From positions 1-64,000 of the forward strand of contig CAJWUJ010000001.1 in assembly GCA_913047625.1 (NCBI GenBank): DNA of 64,000 bases, given 5' to 3'. Below the pieces are notes generated by a model that was given only the letters and a program-made list of their open reading frames with translations, was not told the origin of the DNA and made no database searches. The stretch is from an uncultured Dehalococcoidia bacterium. Its GTDB lineage: Bacteria > Chloroflexota > Dehalococcoidia > Lucifugimonadales > CAJWUJ01. Made by a program: the position numbers and the translations under genes. Positions 29,741 through 39,712 of this stretch are shown in pieces. Every line of letters starts with the position of its first letter. Position 1 is the first letter of the stretch.

Positions 29741-30841
29741 ATGGCGCAACAAAAATTGCGAGTAGGTCTTATTGGAGCTAACGGAAGTCCTGATCGATGG
29801 GGTTCTCGGGCACATGTTCCTGCTCTCATGGCTCTGGATGAAATTGAATTAATAGCTGTAGGTACTGCCCATGAAGACACAGCGAGAAACGCCCAAAGAA
29901 GAACCGGATCTAAGTTGGCATTTTCTGATTATCGAGACTTAGTATCATCGTCCGAGGTTGATGCGGTTGCAGTCTCGGTTCGCATTTCACTTCACCATCC
30001 CATAGTCATGGCAGCATTGGCAGCGAAAAAACACGTTTTTTGTGAATGGCCGTTAGCGTTGAATGCAGTGCAGGCTACAGAAATGGAACTGGCCGCAAGA
30101 GATGCCAGTGTCTACCATGCAGTAGGCACCCAGTCACGATTTTCTCCCGGACTGCAGTATATGCGTGAGCTAATCAAGGATGGTTTTATTGGTGATCCCT
30201 TGTTTTTCAACTTTCAACATCACCTGGGTGCTATGGTAGCACCACCATCTCATAGGTGGTGGCAATTGCGAACAGATGAAGGAGGAGGAGCGATACTTAT
30301 CACGACTGGTCACCCTTTAGATGTTGTACGGTGGATGCTAGGTGATGTCTATGCCGTTTCTGGCACTGCTGATACCGTTTTGAAAGAAATCGAATTTACA
30401 GATACGAAAGAGAAACAGTCAGTTTCAGCTATCGATACGATATGTTTTGCAGTACAACTGGACGGCGGTGTACTTGGAGTGGCTAGTGCGAGTATTGTAT
30501 GCAAGGGCTGGGGTGGGTTTCGATTAGAAGTAAATGGTACAAAAGGGCGGCTGCTAGCAGAAACCTCACATATGGTTCAGTATTCTCCATCAACGATTTG
30601 GTCAGATGTAGGGGGATCCATAAAACAACTGCAAATTCCTGAACACTTTACAACTGTTCAGACCCTAGAGAAAGAGAGCCATGCATTTCATTTAGCACAG
30701 GCTATGAGGAGTTTTGCTGGAGCTATACAAGAGGGTTCCTCGTTTCAGCCTAGTTTTACCGAGGGACTTAGTTTACATAAGATACTCGAAGCGTTGAACC
30801 GGTCCACAGAGAGCGGTCGTTGGGAAATGGTTGTCAAATAA
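29741..30841 (+). CDS. Gfo/Idh/MocA family oxidoreductase
   Basis: RVGLIGANGSPDRWGSRAHVPALMAL, HVFCEWPLALN, GTQSRFSPGLQYMRELI. Confidence 0.92.
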   Translation: MAQQKLRVGLIGANGSPDRWGSRAHVPALMALDEIELIAVGTAHEDTARNAQRRTGSKLAFSDYRDLVSSSEVDAVAVSVRISLHHPIVMAALAAKKHVFCEWPLALNAVQATEMELAARDASVYHAVGTQSRFSPGLQYMRELIKDGFIGDPLFFNFQHHLGAMVAPPSHRWWQLRTDEGGGAILITTGHPLDVVRWMLGDVYAVSGTADTVLKEIEFTDTKEKQSVSAIDTICFAVQLDGGVLGVASASIVCKGWGGFRLEVNGTKGRLLAETSHMVQYSPSTIWSDVGGSIKQLQIPEHFTTVQTLEKESHAFHLAQAMRSFAGAIQEGSSFQPSFTEGLSLHKILEALNRSTESGRWEMVVK

Positions 30842-30987
30842 AACCAGTTCAGCGCGTAATTGCAGCGATAATTAGTGATGTTCAAGAGGAAAACTAAATT
30901 GCGGAGGGGCTTACTCGGTTTTCACCTCAATACGGATGGAGCCCCCCCATTGGTTTTTTTCAGTTATCATCAATTGTTTAATATTGA

Positions 30988-31866
30988 TTAGGTCCTGCGA
31001 AAGCGAATTATTTGTTGCTCCCAACAGACTGCCAGATATACATCCCCGTTGGGAGTAACCCATAACTGGTGTCCATAAGGTGCATCAATTGTGTGAAGTA
31101 AGTTCCCGTTCTTGTCTCGAATTGAAATCTTAGGGTCTCTGGTAACATCGCCTTCCAGAAGGTAAAAATTACCTTCTGGATCCATGCATATGTCTCCTGG
31201 CATATCCAAATCAGTCCACTCACTAAGGAAGTCACCTGTAGCAGACATAACTTGCACCCGATTGTTTTTGCGATCACATACATACATGGTCCCGTCGCTA
31301 GTTATCCACAAACTGTGAGGTAAATGAAATAAACCTAGATCAGTTTTCCCAGGTTCGCCCCAAGAATTAAGTAGTGTTCCTTTGCTATCAAACTCGTGGA
31401 TTCGACAGTTCCGATATCCATCCGAGACGTAAATACTTCCAGTAGGCGAAGGAAACATTCTTGTTGGCATATTGAAAGGTCCTGCTGATCTTTCTACTGT
31501 CATTTTAAGTTCCCAGTTTTTCCAACTCCCTGTATCTGACGGGTTCCTTCGTTCCCCGATGCTGAATATTAAATTGCCTTCAAGATCAAACTTATGCACC
31601 ATGTGAGCTCCTCGGTCAGGGGCGTATAAGAATCCATCGGTTCCTATTGTTAGGATATGTACTTCATCGATTACTTCTGAGCCCCATCCAGTTACATAGT
31701 CTCCGTTCTTATCAAAGACAAGAATAGGGGGATTTTGACGTTGCTGACCGACATAAACGTTACCAGCTTGGTCAGCAGTAACCCCGGTCATGATTCCAAA
31801 CTTCATGGAGGATGGCAACTTTGCCCAGTTGTCTTCCCTTGTGTATGCAAATTGAGTACTTGTCAT
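30988..31866 (-). CDS. NHL-repeat beta-propeller protein (peptidyl-alpha-hydroxyglycine lyase-like)
   Basis: Repeated blades: GNVYVGQQRQNPPILVFDKNGDYVTGWG, FLYAPDRGAHMVHKFDLEGN, SIYVSDGYRNCRIHEFDSKGTLLNSWG. Confidence 0.85.
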   Translation of the reverse strand: MTSTQFAYTREDNWAKLPSSMKFGIMTGVTADQAGNVYVGQQRQNPPILVFDKNGDYVTGWGSEVIDEVHILTIGTDGFLYAPDRGAHMVHKFDLEGNLIFSIGERRNPSDTGSWKNWELKMTVERSAGPFNMPTRMFPSPTGSIYVSDGYRNCRIHEFDSKGTLLNSWGEPGKTDLGLFHLPHSLWITSDGTMYVCDRKNNRVQVMSATGDFLSEWTDLDMPGDICMDPEGNFYLLEGDVTRDPKISIRDKNGNLLHTIDAPYGHQLWVTPNGDVYLAVCWEQQIIRFRRT

Positions 31867-32123
31867 AATTATCTTGATCTGCTCCTTATTTGAGGTTTAA
31901 TTGATTACAAGATACTAACCTACCAGCGAAGGATTGAGAATAGGGTAGCTGGGCCAATTGTTTAGTATTCATCCTTTTGTTGCAAGGAATTGCGCAATAT
32001 GGTACGTATGTTAGGCCTTCTTGGTTCCTTGTCAGGCAGTATTGTCGGTGATTAATGTGGTAAACGTAATTTCGTACAGATGAGGAAACGATTGAAAATA
32101 AGCCTATTAGACTTCTGAAAGGT

Positions 32124-32960
32124 ATGGAATTGTATATGAAAGCTCGTTTATCGCGTAAGGTTGCTGTAATAACAGGTGCTGGCTCTTCTTCTGACGGCAT
32201 TGGTACGGGTCAAGCGATTTCGATAGCACTAGCACGGGAAGGATGTAAGGTTTTGCTAGTAGATATTGATTCAGAGAGAGTTGCCAACACATTATCAATA
32301 ATAGAAGCAGAAGGCGGATCCGCGCAGGTATTTACAGGTGACATTACTCAGGAGATAGTAGCTAAAGAGATGATTAATTACGCTGTTAGCTGTTTCGGAA
32401 CTCTTGATATTCTGGTGAATAATTTGGGTGTTATGTTTTACGGAGATGTTCTCACTGCGTCAGAACATGACTGGGAAGAAAGCTATCGACTCAATGTTCG
32501 GTCCATGATTTATTGTTCAAAGTATGCAATTCCTGTACTGGAACAACAGAAACAAGGTTCCATTATCAATTTATCCTCATCTTTGGCATTGCGTGCAGCT
32601 AGTCAGTCACTTCCCTTGCCGTATAGTGTAGCAAAAGGCGCCGTGATTTCGTTGACAACAACTATGGCAGTGCAACACGGCAAAGATAGTATTAGAGTGA
32701 ACGCAATTCTACCTGGTCTGTTGCGAACGCCTATGGCCACAAAAGGCTTAAGTCAAGATGAATTGGAGACACGTCGAAAATCAGTACCTCTACAAACACA
32801 AGGAGATGCCTGGGATGTGGCTATGGCTGCGGTGTTTCTGGCAAGCGATGAAAGTAAATGGATTACCGGTGTTGTTCTTCCAGTCGATGGTGGTATGCTT
32901 GTGACCACCCCTTTATCCATGTTGGATAGCTTGGGCCTTACACCGGATTCTAGTAGCTAG
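32124..32960 (+). CDS. SDR family oxidoreductase
   Basis: KVAVITGAGSSSDGIGTGQAIS, LDILVNNLGVM, YSVAKGAVISLT, VVLPVDGGML. Confidence 0.92.
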   Translation: MELYMKARLSRKVAVITGAGSSSDGIGTGQAISIALAREGCKVLLVDIDSERVANTLSIIEAEGGSAQVFTGDITQEIVAKEMINYAVSCFGTLDILVNNLGVMFYGDVLTASEHDWEESYRLNVRSMIYCSKYAIPVLEQQKQGSIINLSSSLALRAASQSLPLPYSVAKGAVISLTTTMAVQHGKDSIRVNAILPGLLRTPMATKGLSQDELETRRKSVPLQTQGDAWDVAMAAVFLASDESKWITGVVLPVDGGMLVTTPLSMLDSLGLTPDSSS

Positions 32961-33093
32961 AATCCTGTTTGAAATTTTATTTGTAAAGGCAAACTGAGGA
33001 ACCAAAAAGATATGCCTGGGATTTAATCGAAAAGAATGAGGACAGATATGGGCTCTGTGAAAAGGTATGTCAAATTAAGTATCGGAGGAGTAT

Positions 33094-34020
33094 GTGATGG
33101 ATAAGAGTGATCAAAGAATCGTTTATGTTAATGGGGAGTATGTGAATGCCTATGAGGCCACAGTATCTGTCTTTGATAGAGGCTTCCGATGGGGTGATGC
33201 AGTCTATGAAGTTGAACGGACATTTGCTGGGAAAGTTTATGAGACGGAAGCTCACGTGATTCGGCTTCTTAACTCCTTGCGTTATACAGGTATTGAACCA
33301 AATATATCAAAGCAAGACTTCGTGAATATTGTCGAAAAAGTATCTGATTTGAATGCCCAGGCCTTTGGTGACGATAGTGATTACGAAGTAGTGCAGGTTG
33401 TTTCGAGGGGCGAAGTACTTCCTGATCGGACAGCCGTTAGTTTTCCTACGGTAGTCTGTTACTGCGAGCCACTTGCCTTATCATCTTGGGCACATCAGTA
33501 CATAGAAGGAGTAAGATTGGTTGTTCCGTCAACAAGACGAACACCCCCGCAGTCACTATCTCCAAAAGCTAAAATCTCCAATAAAATGAATCACTTTGTT
33601 GCACAAAGAGAGGCATCTAATATCGATCCTCAGGCAATGGCTCTTTTATTGGACGATGCAGGGAATATAACGGAAGCACCAGGGGGAAATTTTTTGTTTC
33701 TATCAGGGGATGTTTTATGTGTGCCTAATACGAATAAAGTATTAGGTGGAATTAGTATGTTATCTGTGATTGAAGTAGCCCAAGGATTAGGAATTAAAGT
33801 ACAAGAGAAAGAATATACACCGTTTGATGTTTATCATGCCCAGGAAGCTTTTGTAACTAGTACTCCATACATGATGTTGCCGGTAGCATCTCTAAATGGC
33901 ATGCCCATCGGTAATGGTAAGCCTGGTCCCGTAGGAAAGCAAATACTTGCTGCTTTAAGTGAAAAAGTGGGCTTGGACATTGTTGATCAAGCACTAAAGA
34001 GCTTACCGAATTCGCAATAA
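33094..34020 (+). CDS. Aminotransferase class IV (BCAT/D-amino acid transaminase-like)
   Basis: YVNGEYVNAYEATVSVFDRGFRWGDAVYEVERTFAGKVY, LLLDDAGNITEAPGGNFLF, EAFVTSTPYMMLPV. Confidence 0.9.
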   Translation: MMDKSDQRIVYVNGEYVNAYEATVSVFDRGFRWGDAVYEVERTFAGKVYETEAHVIRLLNSLRYTGIEPNISKQDFVNIVEKVSDLNAQAFGDDSDYEVVQVVSRGEVLPDRTAVSFPTVVCYCEPLALSSWAHQYIEGVRLVVPSTRRTPPQSLSPKAKISNKMNHFVAQREASNIDPQAMALLLDDAGNITEAPGGNFLFLSGDVLCVPNTNKVLGGISMLSVIEVAQGLGIKVQEKEYTPFDVYHAQEAFVTSTPYMMLPVASLNGMPIGNGKPGPVGKQILAALSEKVGLDIVDQALKSLPNSQ

Positions 34021-34135
34021 AATCACCTTTCTGTGGTGTAATTCGCTATGGTATAATGGGCTATGGGTGGTTTACGTAACATCCTGTAAGTATGCAACGA
34101 TTCTTAGTTGTGTCTTCAAACAAAGGAGGTCTGAC

Positions 34136-34804
34136 ATGGATCTTTATACAAGGCGTGCAACATCTATTTTGATGATTGTGGCTCCAGTCGTTACGTTAAT
34201 TGTCTGGGCAATTCATAGCACAAGCGTGCTAGAGAGTGCATTACCGAGTGAGATTGGTAAAATTATTCCTTTACTTGCTGCTAATGCAGGGCTCACCCAG
34301 ATTAACTTTATTATTATTTGGGCAGGACTAATTCTCTGGATTGTGGCAGTGATAAAGCTTGCTGTTTCAATGCTCGACGGAGCAGGAGGATTTTCTGCCA
34401 GAATGGCTATAACTTTGCTCAGCGGTATGGTGGCCGTACACTCTCTTAATATAGCAGTTGGGCTTGGAGCCCTTGGCGCAGCTGAGGCTGGTGTTGCTGG
34501 TTCTGCCCCATCGGTACAGGCAGCTACAACCCTGTTAACAGCTGGAATCGGCATCGGTATTATTGCAGACTTGCTGTTTTATCTATCTTTACTGGTTCTT
34601 GGTGTGGCAATCATCCAAGGTAAGGCCTTTCATCAGGCATTTGGATGGGTCATTATTACAGGTTCCACCGTTGGTATCATTAATACCCTAGTGGCTGGAT
34701 CTTCGGCTGAGTCTATCAATGTGACTGTTCAGATGCTAACATACATTGTAGGGGTTTCATGGTCAGTCGTACTTGGCGTGACACTTATGAGAGCTTCTAA
34801 ATAG
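34136..34804 (+). CDS. Integral membrane protein of unknown function
   Basis: Multiple hydrophobic segments; ATG at 34136 preceded by AAAGGAGGT. The listed upstream GTG (34067) is less likely. Confidence 0.7.
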   Translation: MDLYTRRATSILMIVAPVVTLIVWAIHSTSVLESALPSEIGKIIPLLAANAGLTQINFIIIWAGLILWIVAVIKLAVSMLDGAGGFSARMAITLLSGMVAVHSLNIAVGLGALGAAEAGVAGSAPSVQAATTLLTAGIGIGIIADLLFYLSLLVLGVAIIQGKAFHQAFGWVIITGSTVGIINTLVAGSSAESINVTVQMLTYIVGVSWSVVLGVTLMRASK

Positions 34805-34852
34805 TATTTAGAGAAAACCCTGAAAACAACACGATAAAATAGGAGATGTGCC

Positions 34853-35353
34853 ATGGTTGCATTTAGTCTAGTTAGTCCTGACTTTAAGGATGGAGATTAT
34901 ATTCCCATGGCACATGCTTTAAGCGCAGACTTTGGATTTGGCTGTGCAGGGCAAAACCGTTCACCGGTTTTGGAATGGACTAATCCGCCGGCAGGAACAA
35001 AGTCTTTTGCTGTCACGTTATTTGATCCTGATGCCCCCACTGGTAGTGGGTTTTGGCATTGGGTGGTGGTTAATATTCCCTCATTAGCGAATTCCTTAGA
35101 TTTAGGTGTTGATGGTCTTGAAAAGCCATTACCGGGTTCTGCCTTGCAGACCAGGACAGACTTCGGTAAACCAGGCTACGGAGGGCCTTGTCCTCCCGAA
35201 GGTGATCATGCGCATCGCTACTATTTTACTGTTCATGCTGTTGGAGTGGATGCACTGGACGTTAATGCAGAGACATCGGCAGCTGTTATAGGATTTCAGC
35301 TCCACTTTAACACGATAGCAAAAACTTCACTTATGGCACTCTTCAAGCGTTAA
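34853..35353 (+). CDS. YbhB/YbcL family Raf kinase inhibitor-like (PEBP) protein
   Basis: NRSPVLEWTNPPAGTKSFAVTLFDPDAPTGSGFWHWVVVNIP, DFGKPGYGGPCPPEGDHAHRYYFTVHAV. Confidence 0.95.
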   Translation: MVAFSLVSPDFKDGDYIPMAHALSADFGFGCAGQNRSPVLEWTNPPAGTKSFAVTLFDPDAPTGSGFWHWVVVNIPSLANSLDLGVDGLEKPLPGSALQTRTDFGKPGYGGPCPPEGDHAHRYYFTVHAVGVDALDVNAETSAAVIGFQLHFNTIAKTSLMALFKR

Positions 35354-35748
35354 GATTCATATTTTGAGTGATCTATACTCAGTGGGTCGTATGACGAGAC
35401 TTCATTCCATTTTGCAGTGACTGTTTGGTTGTCATTTATTCTCACGGCGTAGCCTGGAACTCCCTGACGTTTTCCGTGACCTGCTTGGTTATCAAGAAGT
35501 AGGTTTCTGATAAATATTCTTTTTGAAAGTGTCCCTTTAAGTCCTGCGAATTGACCTGATGTGATCGTAACTGGGGTTCCTAAGACTAGCTGATATCTAC
35601 TATCTGACAACTGGTTAAGATAGTCTGTTACGGGTGAACAATCGCTATTAGGAGAACAACATTCCAGTGATTTAATTTTCATGTCGTGAGAATGATACAG
35701 GTTCACTTCATTTGTTGTACATATAATAAAGAGAGGTATGCCTGCCAT
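35350..35748 (-). CDS. Hypothetical protein with KOW-like segment
   Basis: LGTPVTITSGQFAGLKGTLSKR resembles a KOW motif; start uncertain (35748 or 35682). Confidence 0.5.
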   Translation of the reverse strand: MAGIPLFIICTTNEVNLYHSHDMKIKSLECCSPNSDCSPVTDYLNQLSDSRYQLVLGTPVTITSGQFAGLKGTLSKRIFIRNLLLDNQAGHGKRQGVPGYAVRINDNQTVTAKWNEVSSYDPLSIDHSKYES

Positions 35749-35840
35749 GCAAAAGATTAACGTTTTACAATGAATTCTTATATAGAGTAATGTATGGTTG
35801 TTGTTACTCTACATCTACTAAATCAAACAAAGGAGCAATT

Positions 35841-36542
35841 ATGACCTATACCGTGATGGGAAGATGCCCTAAAACAAATCAGCTGGGAATAGCAATAGCG
35901 ACTAATTCTCTTGGGGTCGGGGGGTACTGTTTGTATTTCGATCCTAAGGTGGGAGCAGTCTCCACACAAGCATATGCTAATCCGCGATTGGGGCCGATTG
36001 CTTTGGACCTTTTGCGAGAAGGTAATAGCCCTGAAAAAGTTAATGAAAAGCTTGCTTCCTACGATTCCTATTTTCCCTATAGGCAGGTTGGTATAGTTAG
36101 TGCCAATGGCAGTATGGACGTTCATACTGGCCCCAAGGCACGTCAGTGGGCTGGCCATTTTCTAGGTAATGATTCATTAGCAATGGGAAATGTGCTTGAT
36201 TCTGAAAAAGTGGCTACTGCAATGCTCAGTACATTTGAGGAGAACGGTGATCTTGAATTATCTGATAGGCTCATGCAATCACTTGAAGCTGGACGGGATG
36301 CTGGTGGTCAAGGAGATCTTGCTGATCGTTCTGCTGCACTCGTCGTTTATGATCAAGAGACCTATCCTTTGATGGATTTGAGAGTAGATTATAGTCAACA
36401 TGCAATTCGTGATTTACGGGGAGTTTACACAGAGTATCGGCCCTATATTCCTCTGTATTATGGTGTGAGGGTGAATGACCCACCGAATTCACCTCCTCAG
36501 GGAGTATGGATCCAAAGACTAAAAGATGAAGGACTCCTTTAG
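35841..36542 (+). CDS. DUF1028 family protein
   Basis: MTYTVMGRCPKTNQLGIAIATNSLGVGGYC, GAVSTQAYANPRLGPIALDLLREG, ATAMLSTFEENGDLELSDRLMQSLEAGRDAGGQ; AAGGAG RBS before ATG at 35841. Confidence 0.85.
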   Translation: MTYTVMGRCPKTNQLGIAIATNSLGVGGYCLYFDPKVGAVSTQAYANPRLGPIALDLLREGNSPEKVNEKLASYDSYFPYRQVGIVSANGSMDVHTGPKARQWAGHFLGNDSLAMGNVLDSEKVATAMLSTFEENGDLELSDRLMQSLEAGRDAGGQGDLADRSAALVVYDQETYPLMDLRVDYSQHAIRDLRGVYTEYRPYIPLYYGVRVNDPPNSPPQGVWIQRLKDEGLL

Positions 36543-36686
36543 TGAAGACTTTACGACTGGTTTCCAGTAGCCAGATTACTAATTGATTTGTGTTTTTAAA
36601 GAGTAAGTGTGTGTTGTATAATACGGCATCGCTAATTAGTGGAATAATTGAAAGAAGTAATTGATGTTCATTCAGGAGGTCATCCT

Positions 36687-38381
36687 ATGAAAATGAAAAA
36701 ATCACCTTTAATAGTGGTAGCTGCAATCATGGTTTCGATGTTTACCTTGGCATCTGGTCCCTGCGGTGTAGACACCGAACAGGCCCAGGCTGTCGTAGAC
36801 AAGAAGCAAGAAATCATGCGGCTTAAACAGGAAGTAATTAGGCCTCTTGGAGCGGAGATTGAGGCATTTACTCAGGAACAGATCGAACCTGTCGAAGATG
36901 AAATTGAAGAACTGGAACGGGGTATTGATGACACGTATCAGGCAGTAGAAGCAGTATTTAGAAACGAGTTGGAACCAATGTTTCGACAGCTTGATGAATA
37001 CTGGTCTCCAGGAAGTCCCGCACGTGAAATACAAGATTCCATAGAGCAGCAGTTTCGAGATCTTGAAATGGAAATGAGACAAGTGGACTTGGAACGGCAG
37101 CAACTTGAAGAACAAATGAGGAATCAACCTCAGGGCCCTAGTGATGAAGAGATGAAATGGAGGCAGTTCCAAGACGAAAGGGAAGCATCATTCAAGGCGT
37201 TTGATCAGGCGGATAGGGATGCCCGAAACGCCAAGGAAGATGCACGAGCGATGCAGGAAGTGGAGGCAAGGGCTCTAGAAGAGCAACGGAATGCGATTTG
37301 GGAACAATTAGAAGATCTTAGAAGATCTGGTGAAGACCAGATTCAGCAACTTGAAGCCCAGCGCCAAGCGGCAGAACAAAATCCAGCTATTGCTGAATTG
37401 CGGGGTGCTACACAACAGTTACAGGAAGCACAGAGCAGGCTCGATAATGTGAACAAACTTATTGAGGAACTTAAAGTCAAACTGGCTGATGTAGATGCTC
37501 AACTATTGGATACACCAGATAAATTGGAAGATGGCACTCCCAATGAGACTTATGGTGTAATTAATGGACAAAGACAAGCCATAATGAATGATATTCAGGC
37601 ACAGAATTCGCAGGCAGCTACCATCGGTGCAGAAGTAGTACAAGCTCAGGCAACTGTTGATACCTTGAATCCAGGGGGCACTTTGATTACCCCTGAAAGT
37701 CTGAATACGCAAATCGAACAACTTCGTAGTGATCGCAATGCTAATGAAAGGTCCTTAGAAGATCAGGGGCGTGCTATGGATGACCAGATTGAAGCAATTT
37801 GGAAGAGTATGAACGAAGACCCCATGGCCAGAAGGGCAGAGGATCGGGCAAGAGAAGACGCTCGAATTGCCTTCGAGACAGAGTGGGAACAGCGGGAAAA
37901 ACAATTTCAAGCTGATATGGATGCCAATCGGGGAGGAGATGGGCCCCCTGATTGGATGATTGCTATCGAAGCGAAATTTAGGGATATAGATCAAAGAAGA
38001 CAAGCACTCGATGATTATGCCTACGGGGAACGGAACAGACTTGAAGCTGAGTTTGAGCAGATGCAACAAGACATTCGTGCTTTTGAAGATACTAGGATGA
38101 CAGAAGTTGAAGAAGAAGCCAAAGCTTTGCAGGAGAATCTGGAAGCAAAATATGATTTACTCGATTCTCTGTATGAAGAACGTGAACTCTTGATTGATCA
38201 AATGAGAGAGGCAGAGCAAGAAGTATCCATGCTGTCTGATGAGGCAGAAACAGAACTGTTGCAGTTCGTTCAAGGGGTTCTTGATACAGCAACAGAGATG
38301 GACAAACAATACGAAGAATCAGAAATTGACTTTTCAGCTGATGGCCTTGACCAACAGTTTAATGACGGACCTGGAGGATGA
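36687..38381 (+). CDS. Secreted, very long charged coiled-coil protein of unknown function
   Basis: Signal-peptide-like MKMKKSPLIVVAAIMVSMFTLASGPC followed by about 530 aa of E/Q/R/A-rich heptad-like sequence. Confidence 0.75.
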   Translation: MKMKKSPLIVVAAIMVSMFTLASGPCGVDTEQAQAVVDKKQEIMRLKQEVIRPLGAEIEAFTQEQIEPVEDEIEELERGIDDTYQAVEAVFRNELEPMFRQLDEYWSPGSPAREIQDSIEQQFRDLEMEMRQVDLERQQLEEQMRNQPQGPSDEEMKWRQFQDEREASFKAFDQADRDARNAKEDARAMQEVEARALEEQRNAIWEQLEDLRRSGEDQIQQLEAQRQAAEQNPAIAELRGATQQLQEAQSRLDNVNKLIEELKVKLADVDAQLLDTPDKLEDGTPNETYGVINGQRQAIMNDIQAQNSQAATIGAEVVQAQATVDTLNPGGTLITPESLNTQIEQLRSDRNANERSLEDQGRAMDDQIEAIWKSMNEDPMARRAEDRAREDARIAFETEWEQREKQFQADMDANRGGDGPPDWMIAIEAKFRDIDQRRQALDDYAYGERNRLEAEFEQMQQDIRAFEDTRMTEVEEEAKALQENLEAKYDLLDSLYEERELLIDQMREAEQEVSMLSDEAETELLQFVQGVLDTATEMDKQYEESEIDFSADGLDQQFNDGPGG

Positions 38382-38414
38382 TACAACTGATTTAAGCAAG
38401 TGATGATGTAAGGT

Positions 38415-38458
38415 AAGGGGGGTTTCTCGGGCATTACAGCTCTTGAAACCTCCCTTTT
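38415..38458 (+). terminator. Intrinsic terminator after coiled-coil gene
   Basis: AAGGGGGGTTTC ... GAAACCTCCCTTTTC inverted repeat ending in a T-run. Confidence 0.75.
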
Positions 38459-38534
38459 CATTTGTTGAAGCCAGTGATATAAGGTAGCGATAGGCTCCGA
38501 GTACGGGTGCTTATATAGTGAATAATACCACCGA

Positions 38535-39566
38535 ATGGAGGATACTCTTGTGAATGAACATACTGTGGATTTTCTAGATGTCCATCGCAATGTGCTTACC
38601 TATGATGCAGTAAGCCCACTAGCTCAGGACGAACGATATCTTGACCTCATGATTGATGGTGGTTTGAACGTCGTCGCTGCCACTATAGGCGGGATGGATA
38701 CACTAGAAAGTACTATGCACTCTATCAGTATGTGGTACGAGAGAATTCGTAGACGGTCAGATGAACTGATGTTGGTGACAAGTGTGGATCAAATGGAAGA
38801 AGCAAAAGAGCTGGGTAAGCTTGGTATCATTTTCCATCTGCAAGGGGCAGTTCCTTTGGATAGGGACATCAATACGATCCAGACCTATTATCAACTTGGT
38901 GTTCGGGTTATCCAACTCACCTATAATCTCAAAGACTTTGTCGGTGACGGTTGCGAGGAACCTGGGGATGGAGGATTGAGTACTTTTGGGCGGAATGTTA
39001 TTGCGGAAATGAATAAAGTTGGCATGGTAGTGGATCTCTCTCATACAGGCTATCGTACAACAATGGAAGCTATGGAGATTTCTCAGGATCCATGCATATT
39101 TTCACACTCTAATTGCAACGCTGTGAAACATACAAACAGGAATCTTCAAGATGACCAGATTAAAAAGGTAGCGTCAATGGGTGGAGTGATTGGGATAGCA
39201 GGGTATCCATACATGGTCGCGGATACTTCCCATCCCAGCAAGCAACAATTGCTTGCTCATTTTGATCATATTGTTAATGTAGTAGGGATTGATCATGTCG
39301 GTGTTGGGTGTGATTACTTCAATGGACAAGAACACATTGCCAGTATAGAAGAAGCACGGATTATTCATAATTCTTGGATACAGGCAGGATTGTGGACTTT
39401 GGAGACCTATCCACCTCCTCCTTGGGAGTGGCCTGAAACTATCGAAACTCCTGATAAATTACCTAATCTTACAAAGATGTTACTTGAGCACGAATATTCT
39501 TCAGATGATGTTGCAAAAATTTGGGCACAAAACTTTATGCGAGTGTATAAAAATGTATGGAAATAA
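38535..39566 (+). CDS. Membrane dipeptidase (peptidase M19, renal dipeptidase family)
   Basis: FLDVHRNVLTYD, GIIFHLQGAVPLDRDINTIQTYYQLGVRVIQLTYN, VVDLSHTGYRTTMEAMEIS, IFSHSNCNAVKHTNRNL, DHVGVGCDYFNG. Confidence 0.92.
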   Translation: MEDTLVNEHTVDFLDVHRNVLTYDAVSPLAQDERYLDLMIDGGLNVVAATIGGMDTLESTMHSISMWYERIRRRSDELMLVTSVDQMEEAKELGKLGIIFHLQGAVPLDRDINTIQTYYQLGVRVIQLTYNLKDFVGDGCEEPGDGGLSTFGRNVIAEMNKVGMVVDLSHTGYRTTMEAMEISQDPCIFSHSNCNAVKHTNRNLQDDQIKKVASMGGVIGIAGYPYMVADTSHPSKQQLLAHFDHIVNVVGIDHVGVGCDYFNGQEHIASIEEARIIHNSWIQAGLWTLETYPPPPWEWPETIETPDKLPNLTKMLLEHEYSSDDVAKIWAQNFMRVYKNVWK

Positions 39567-39712
39567 TCAGTGTGATTTATCTTGACATTATATGTGTCAA
39601 TATATTAGACTCCGCGGATCCGTATACTTGAGCAGTCTACGTTCGGTCGGTAACTACATGCCTGATGCGGAATACGAAAAGTACATACTATAAAGTTAAA
39701 GAGGAGTGAAAT

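Noticed and set aside
36708-38292. Several antisense ORFs opposite the coiled-coil gene (e.g. 36708..37172, 37755..38069)
   Set aside because: Hydrophobic, Phe/Leu-rich mirror translations of E/Q-rich codons; explained by composition.
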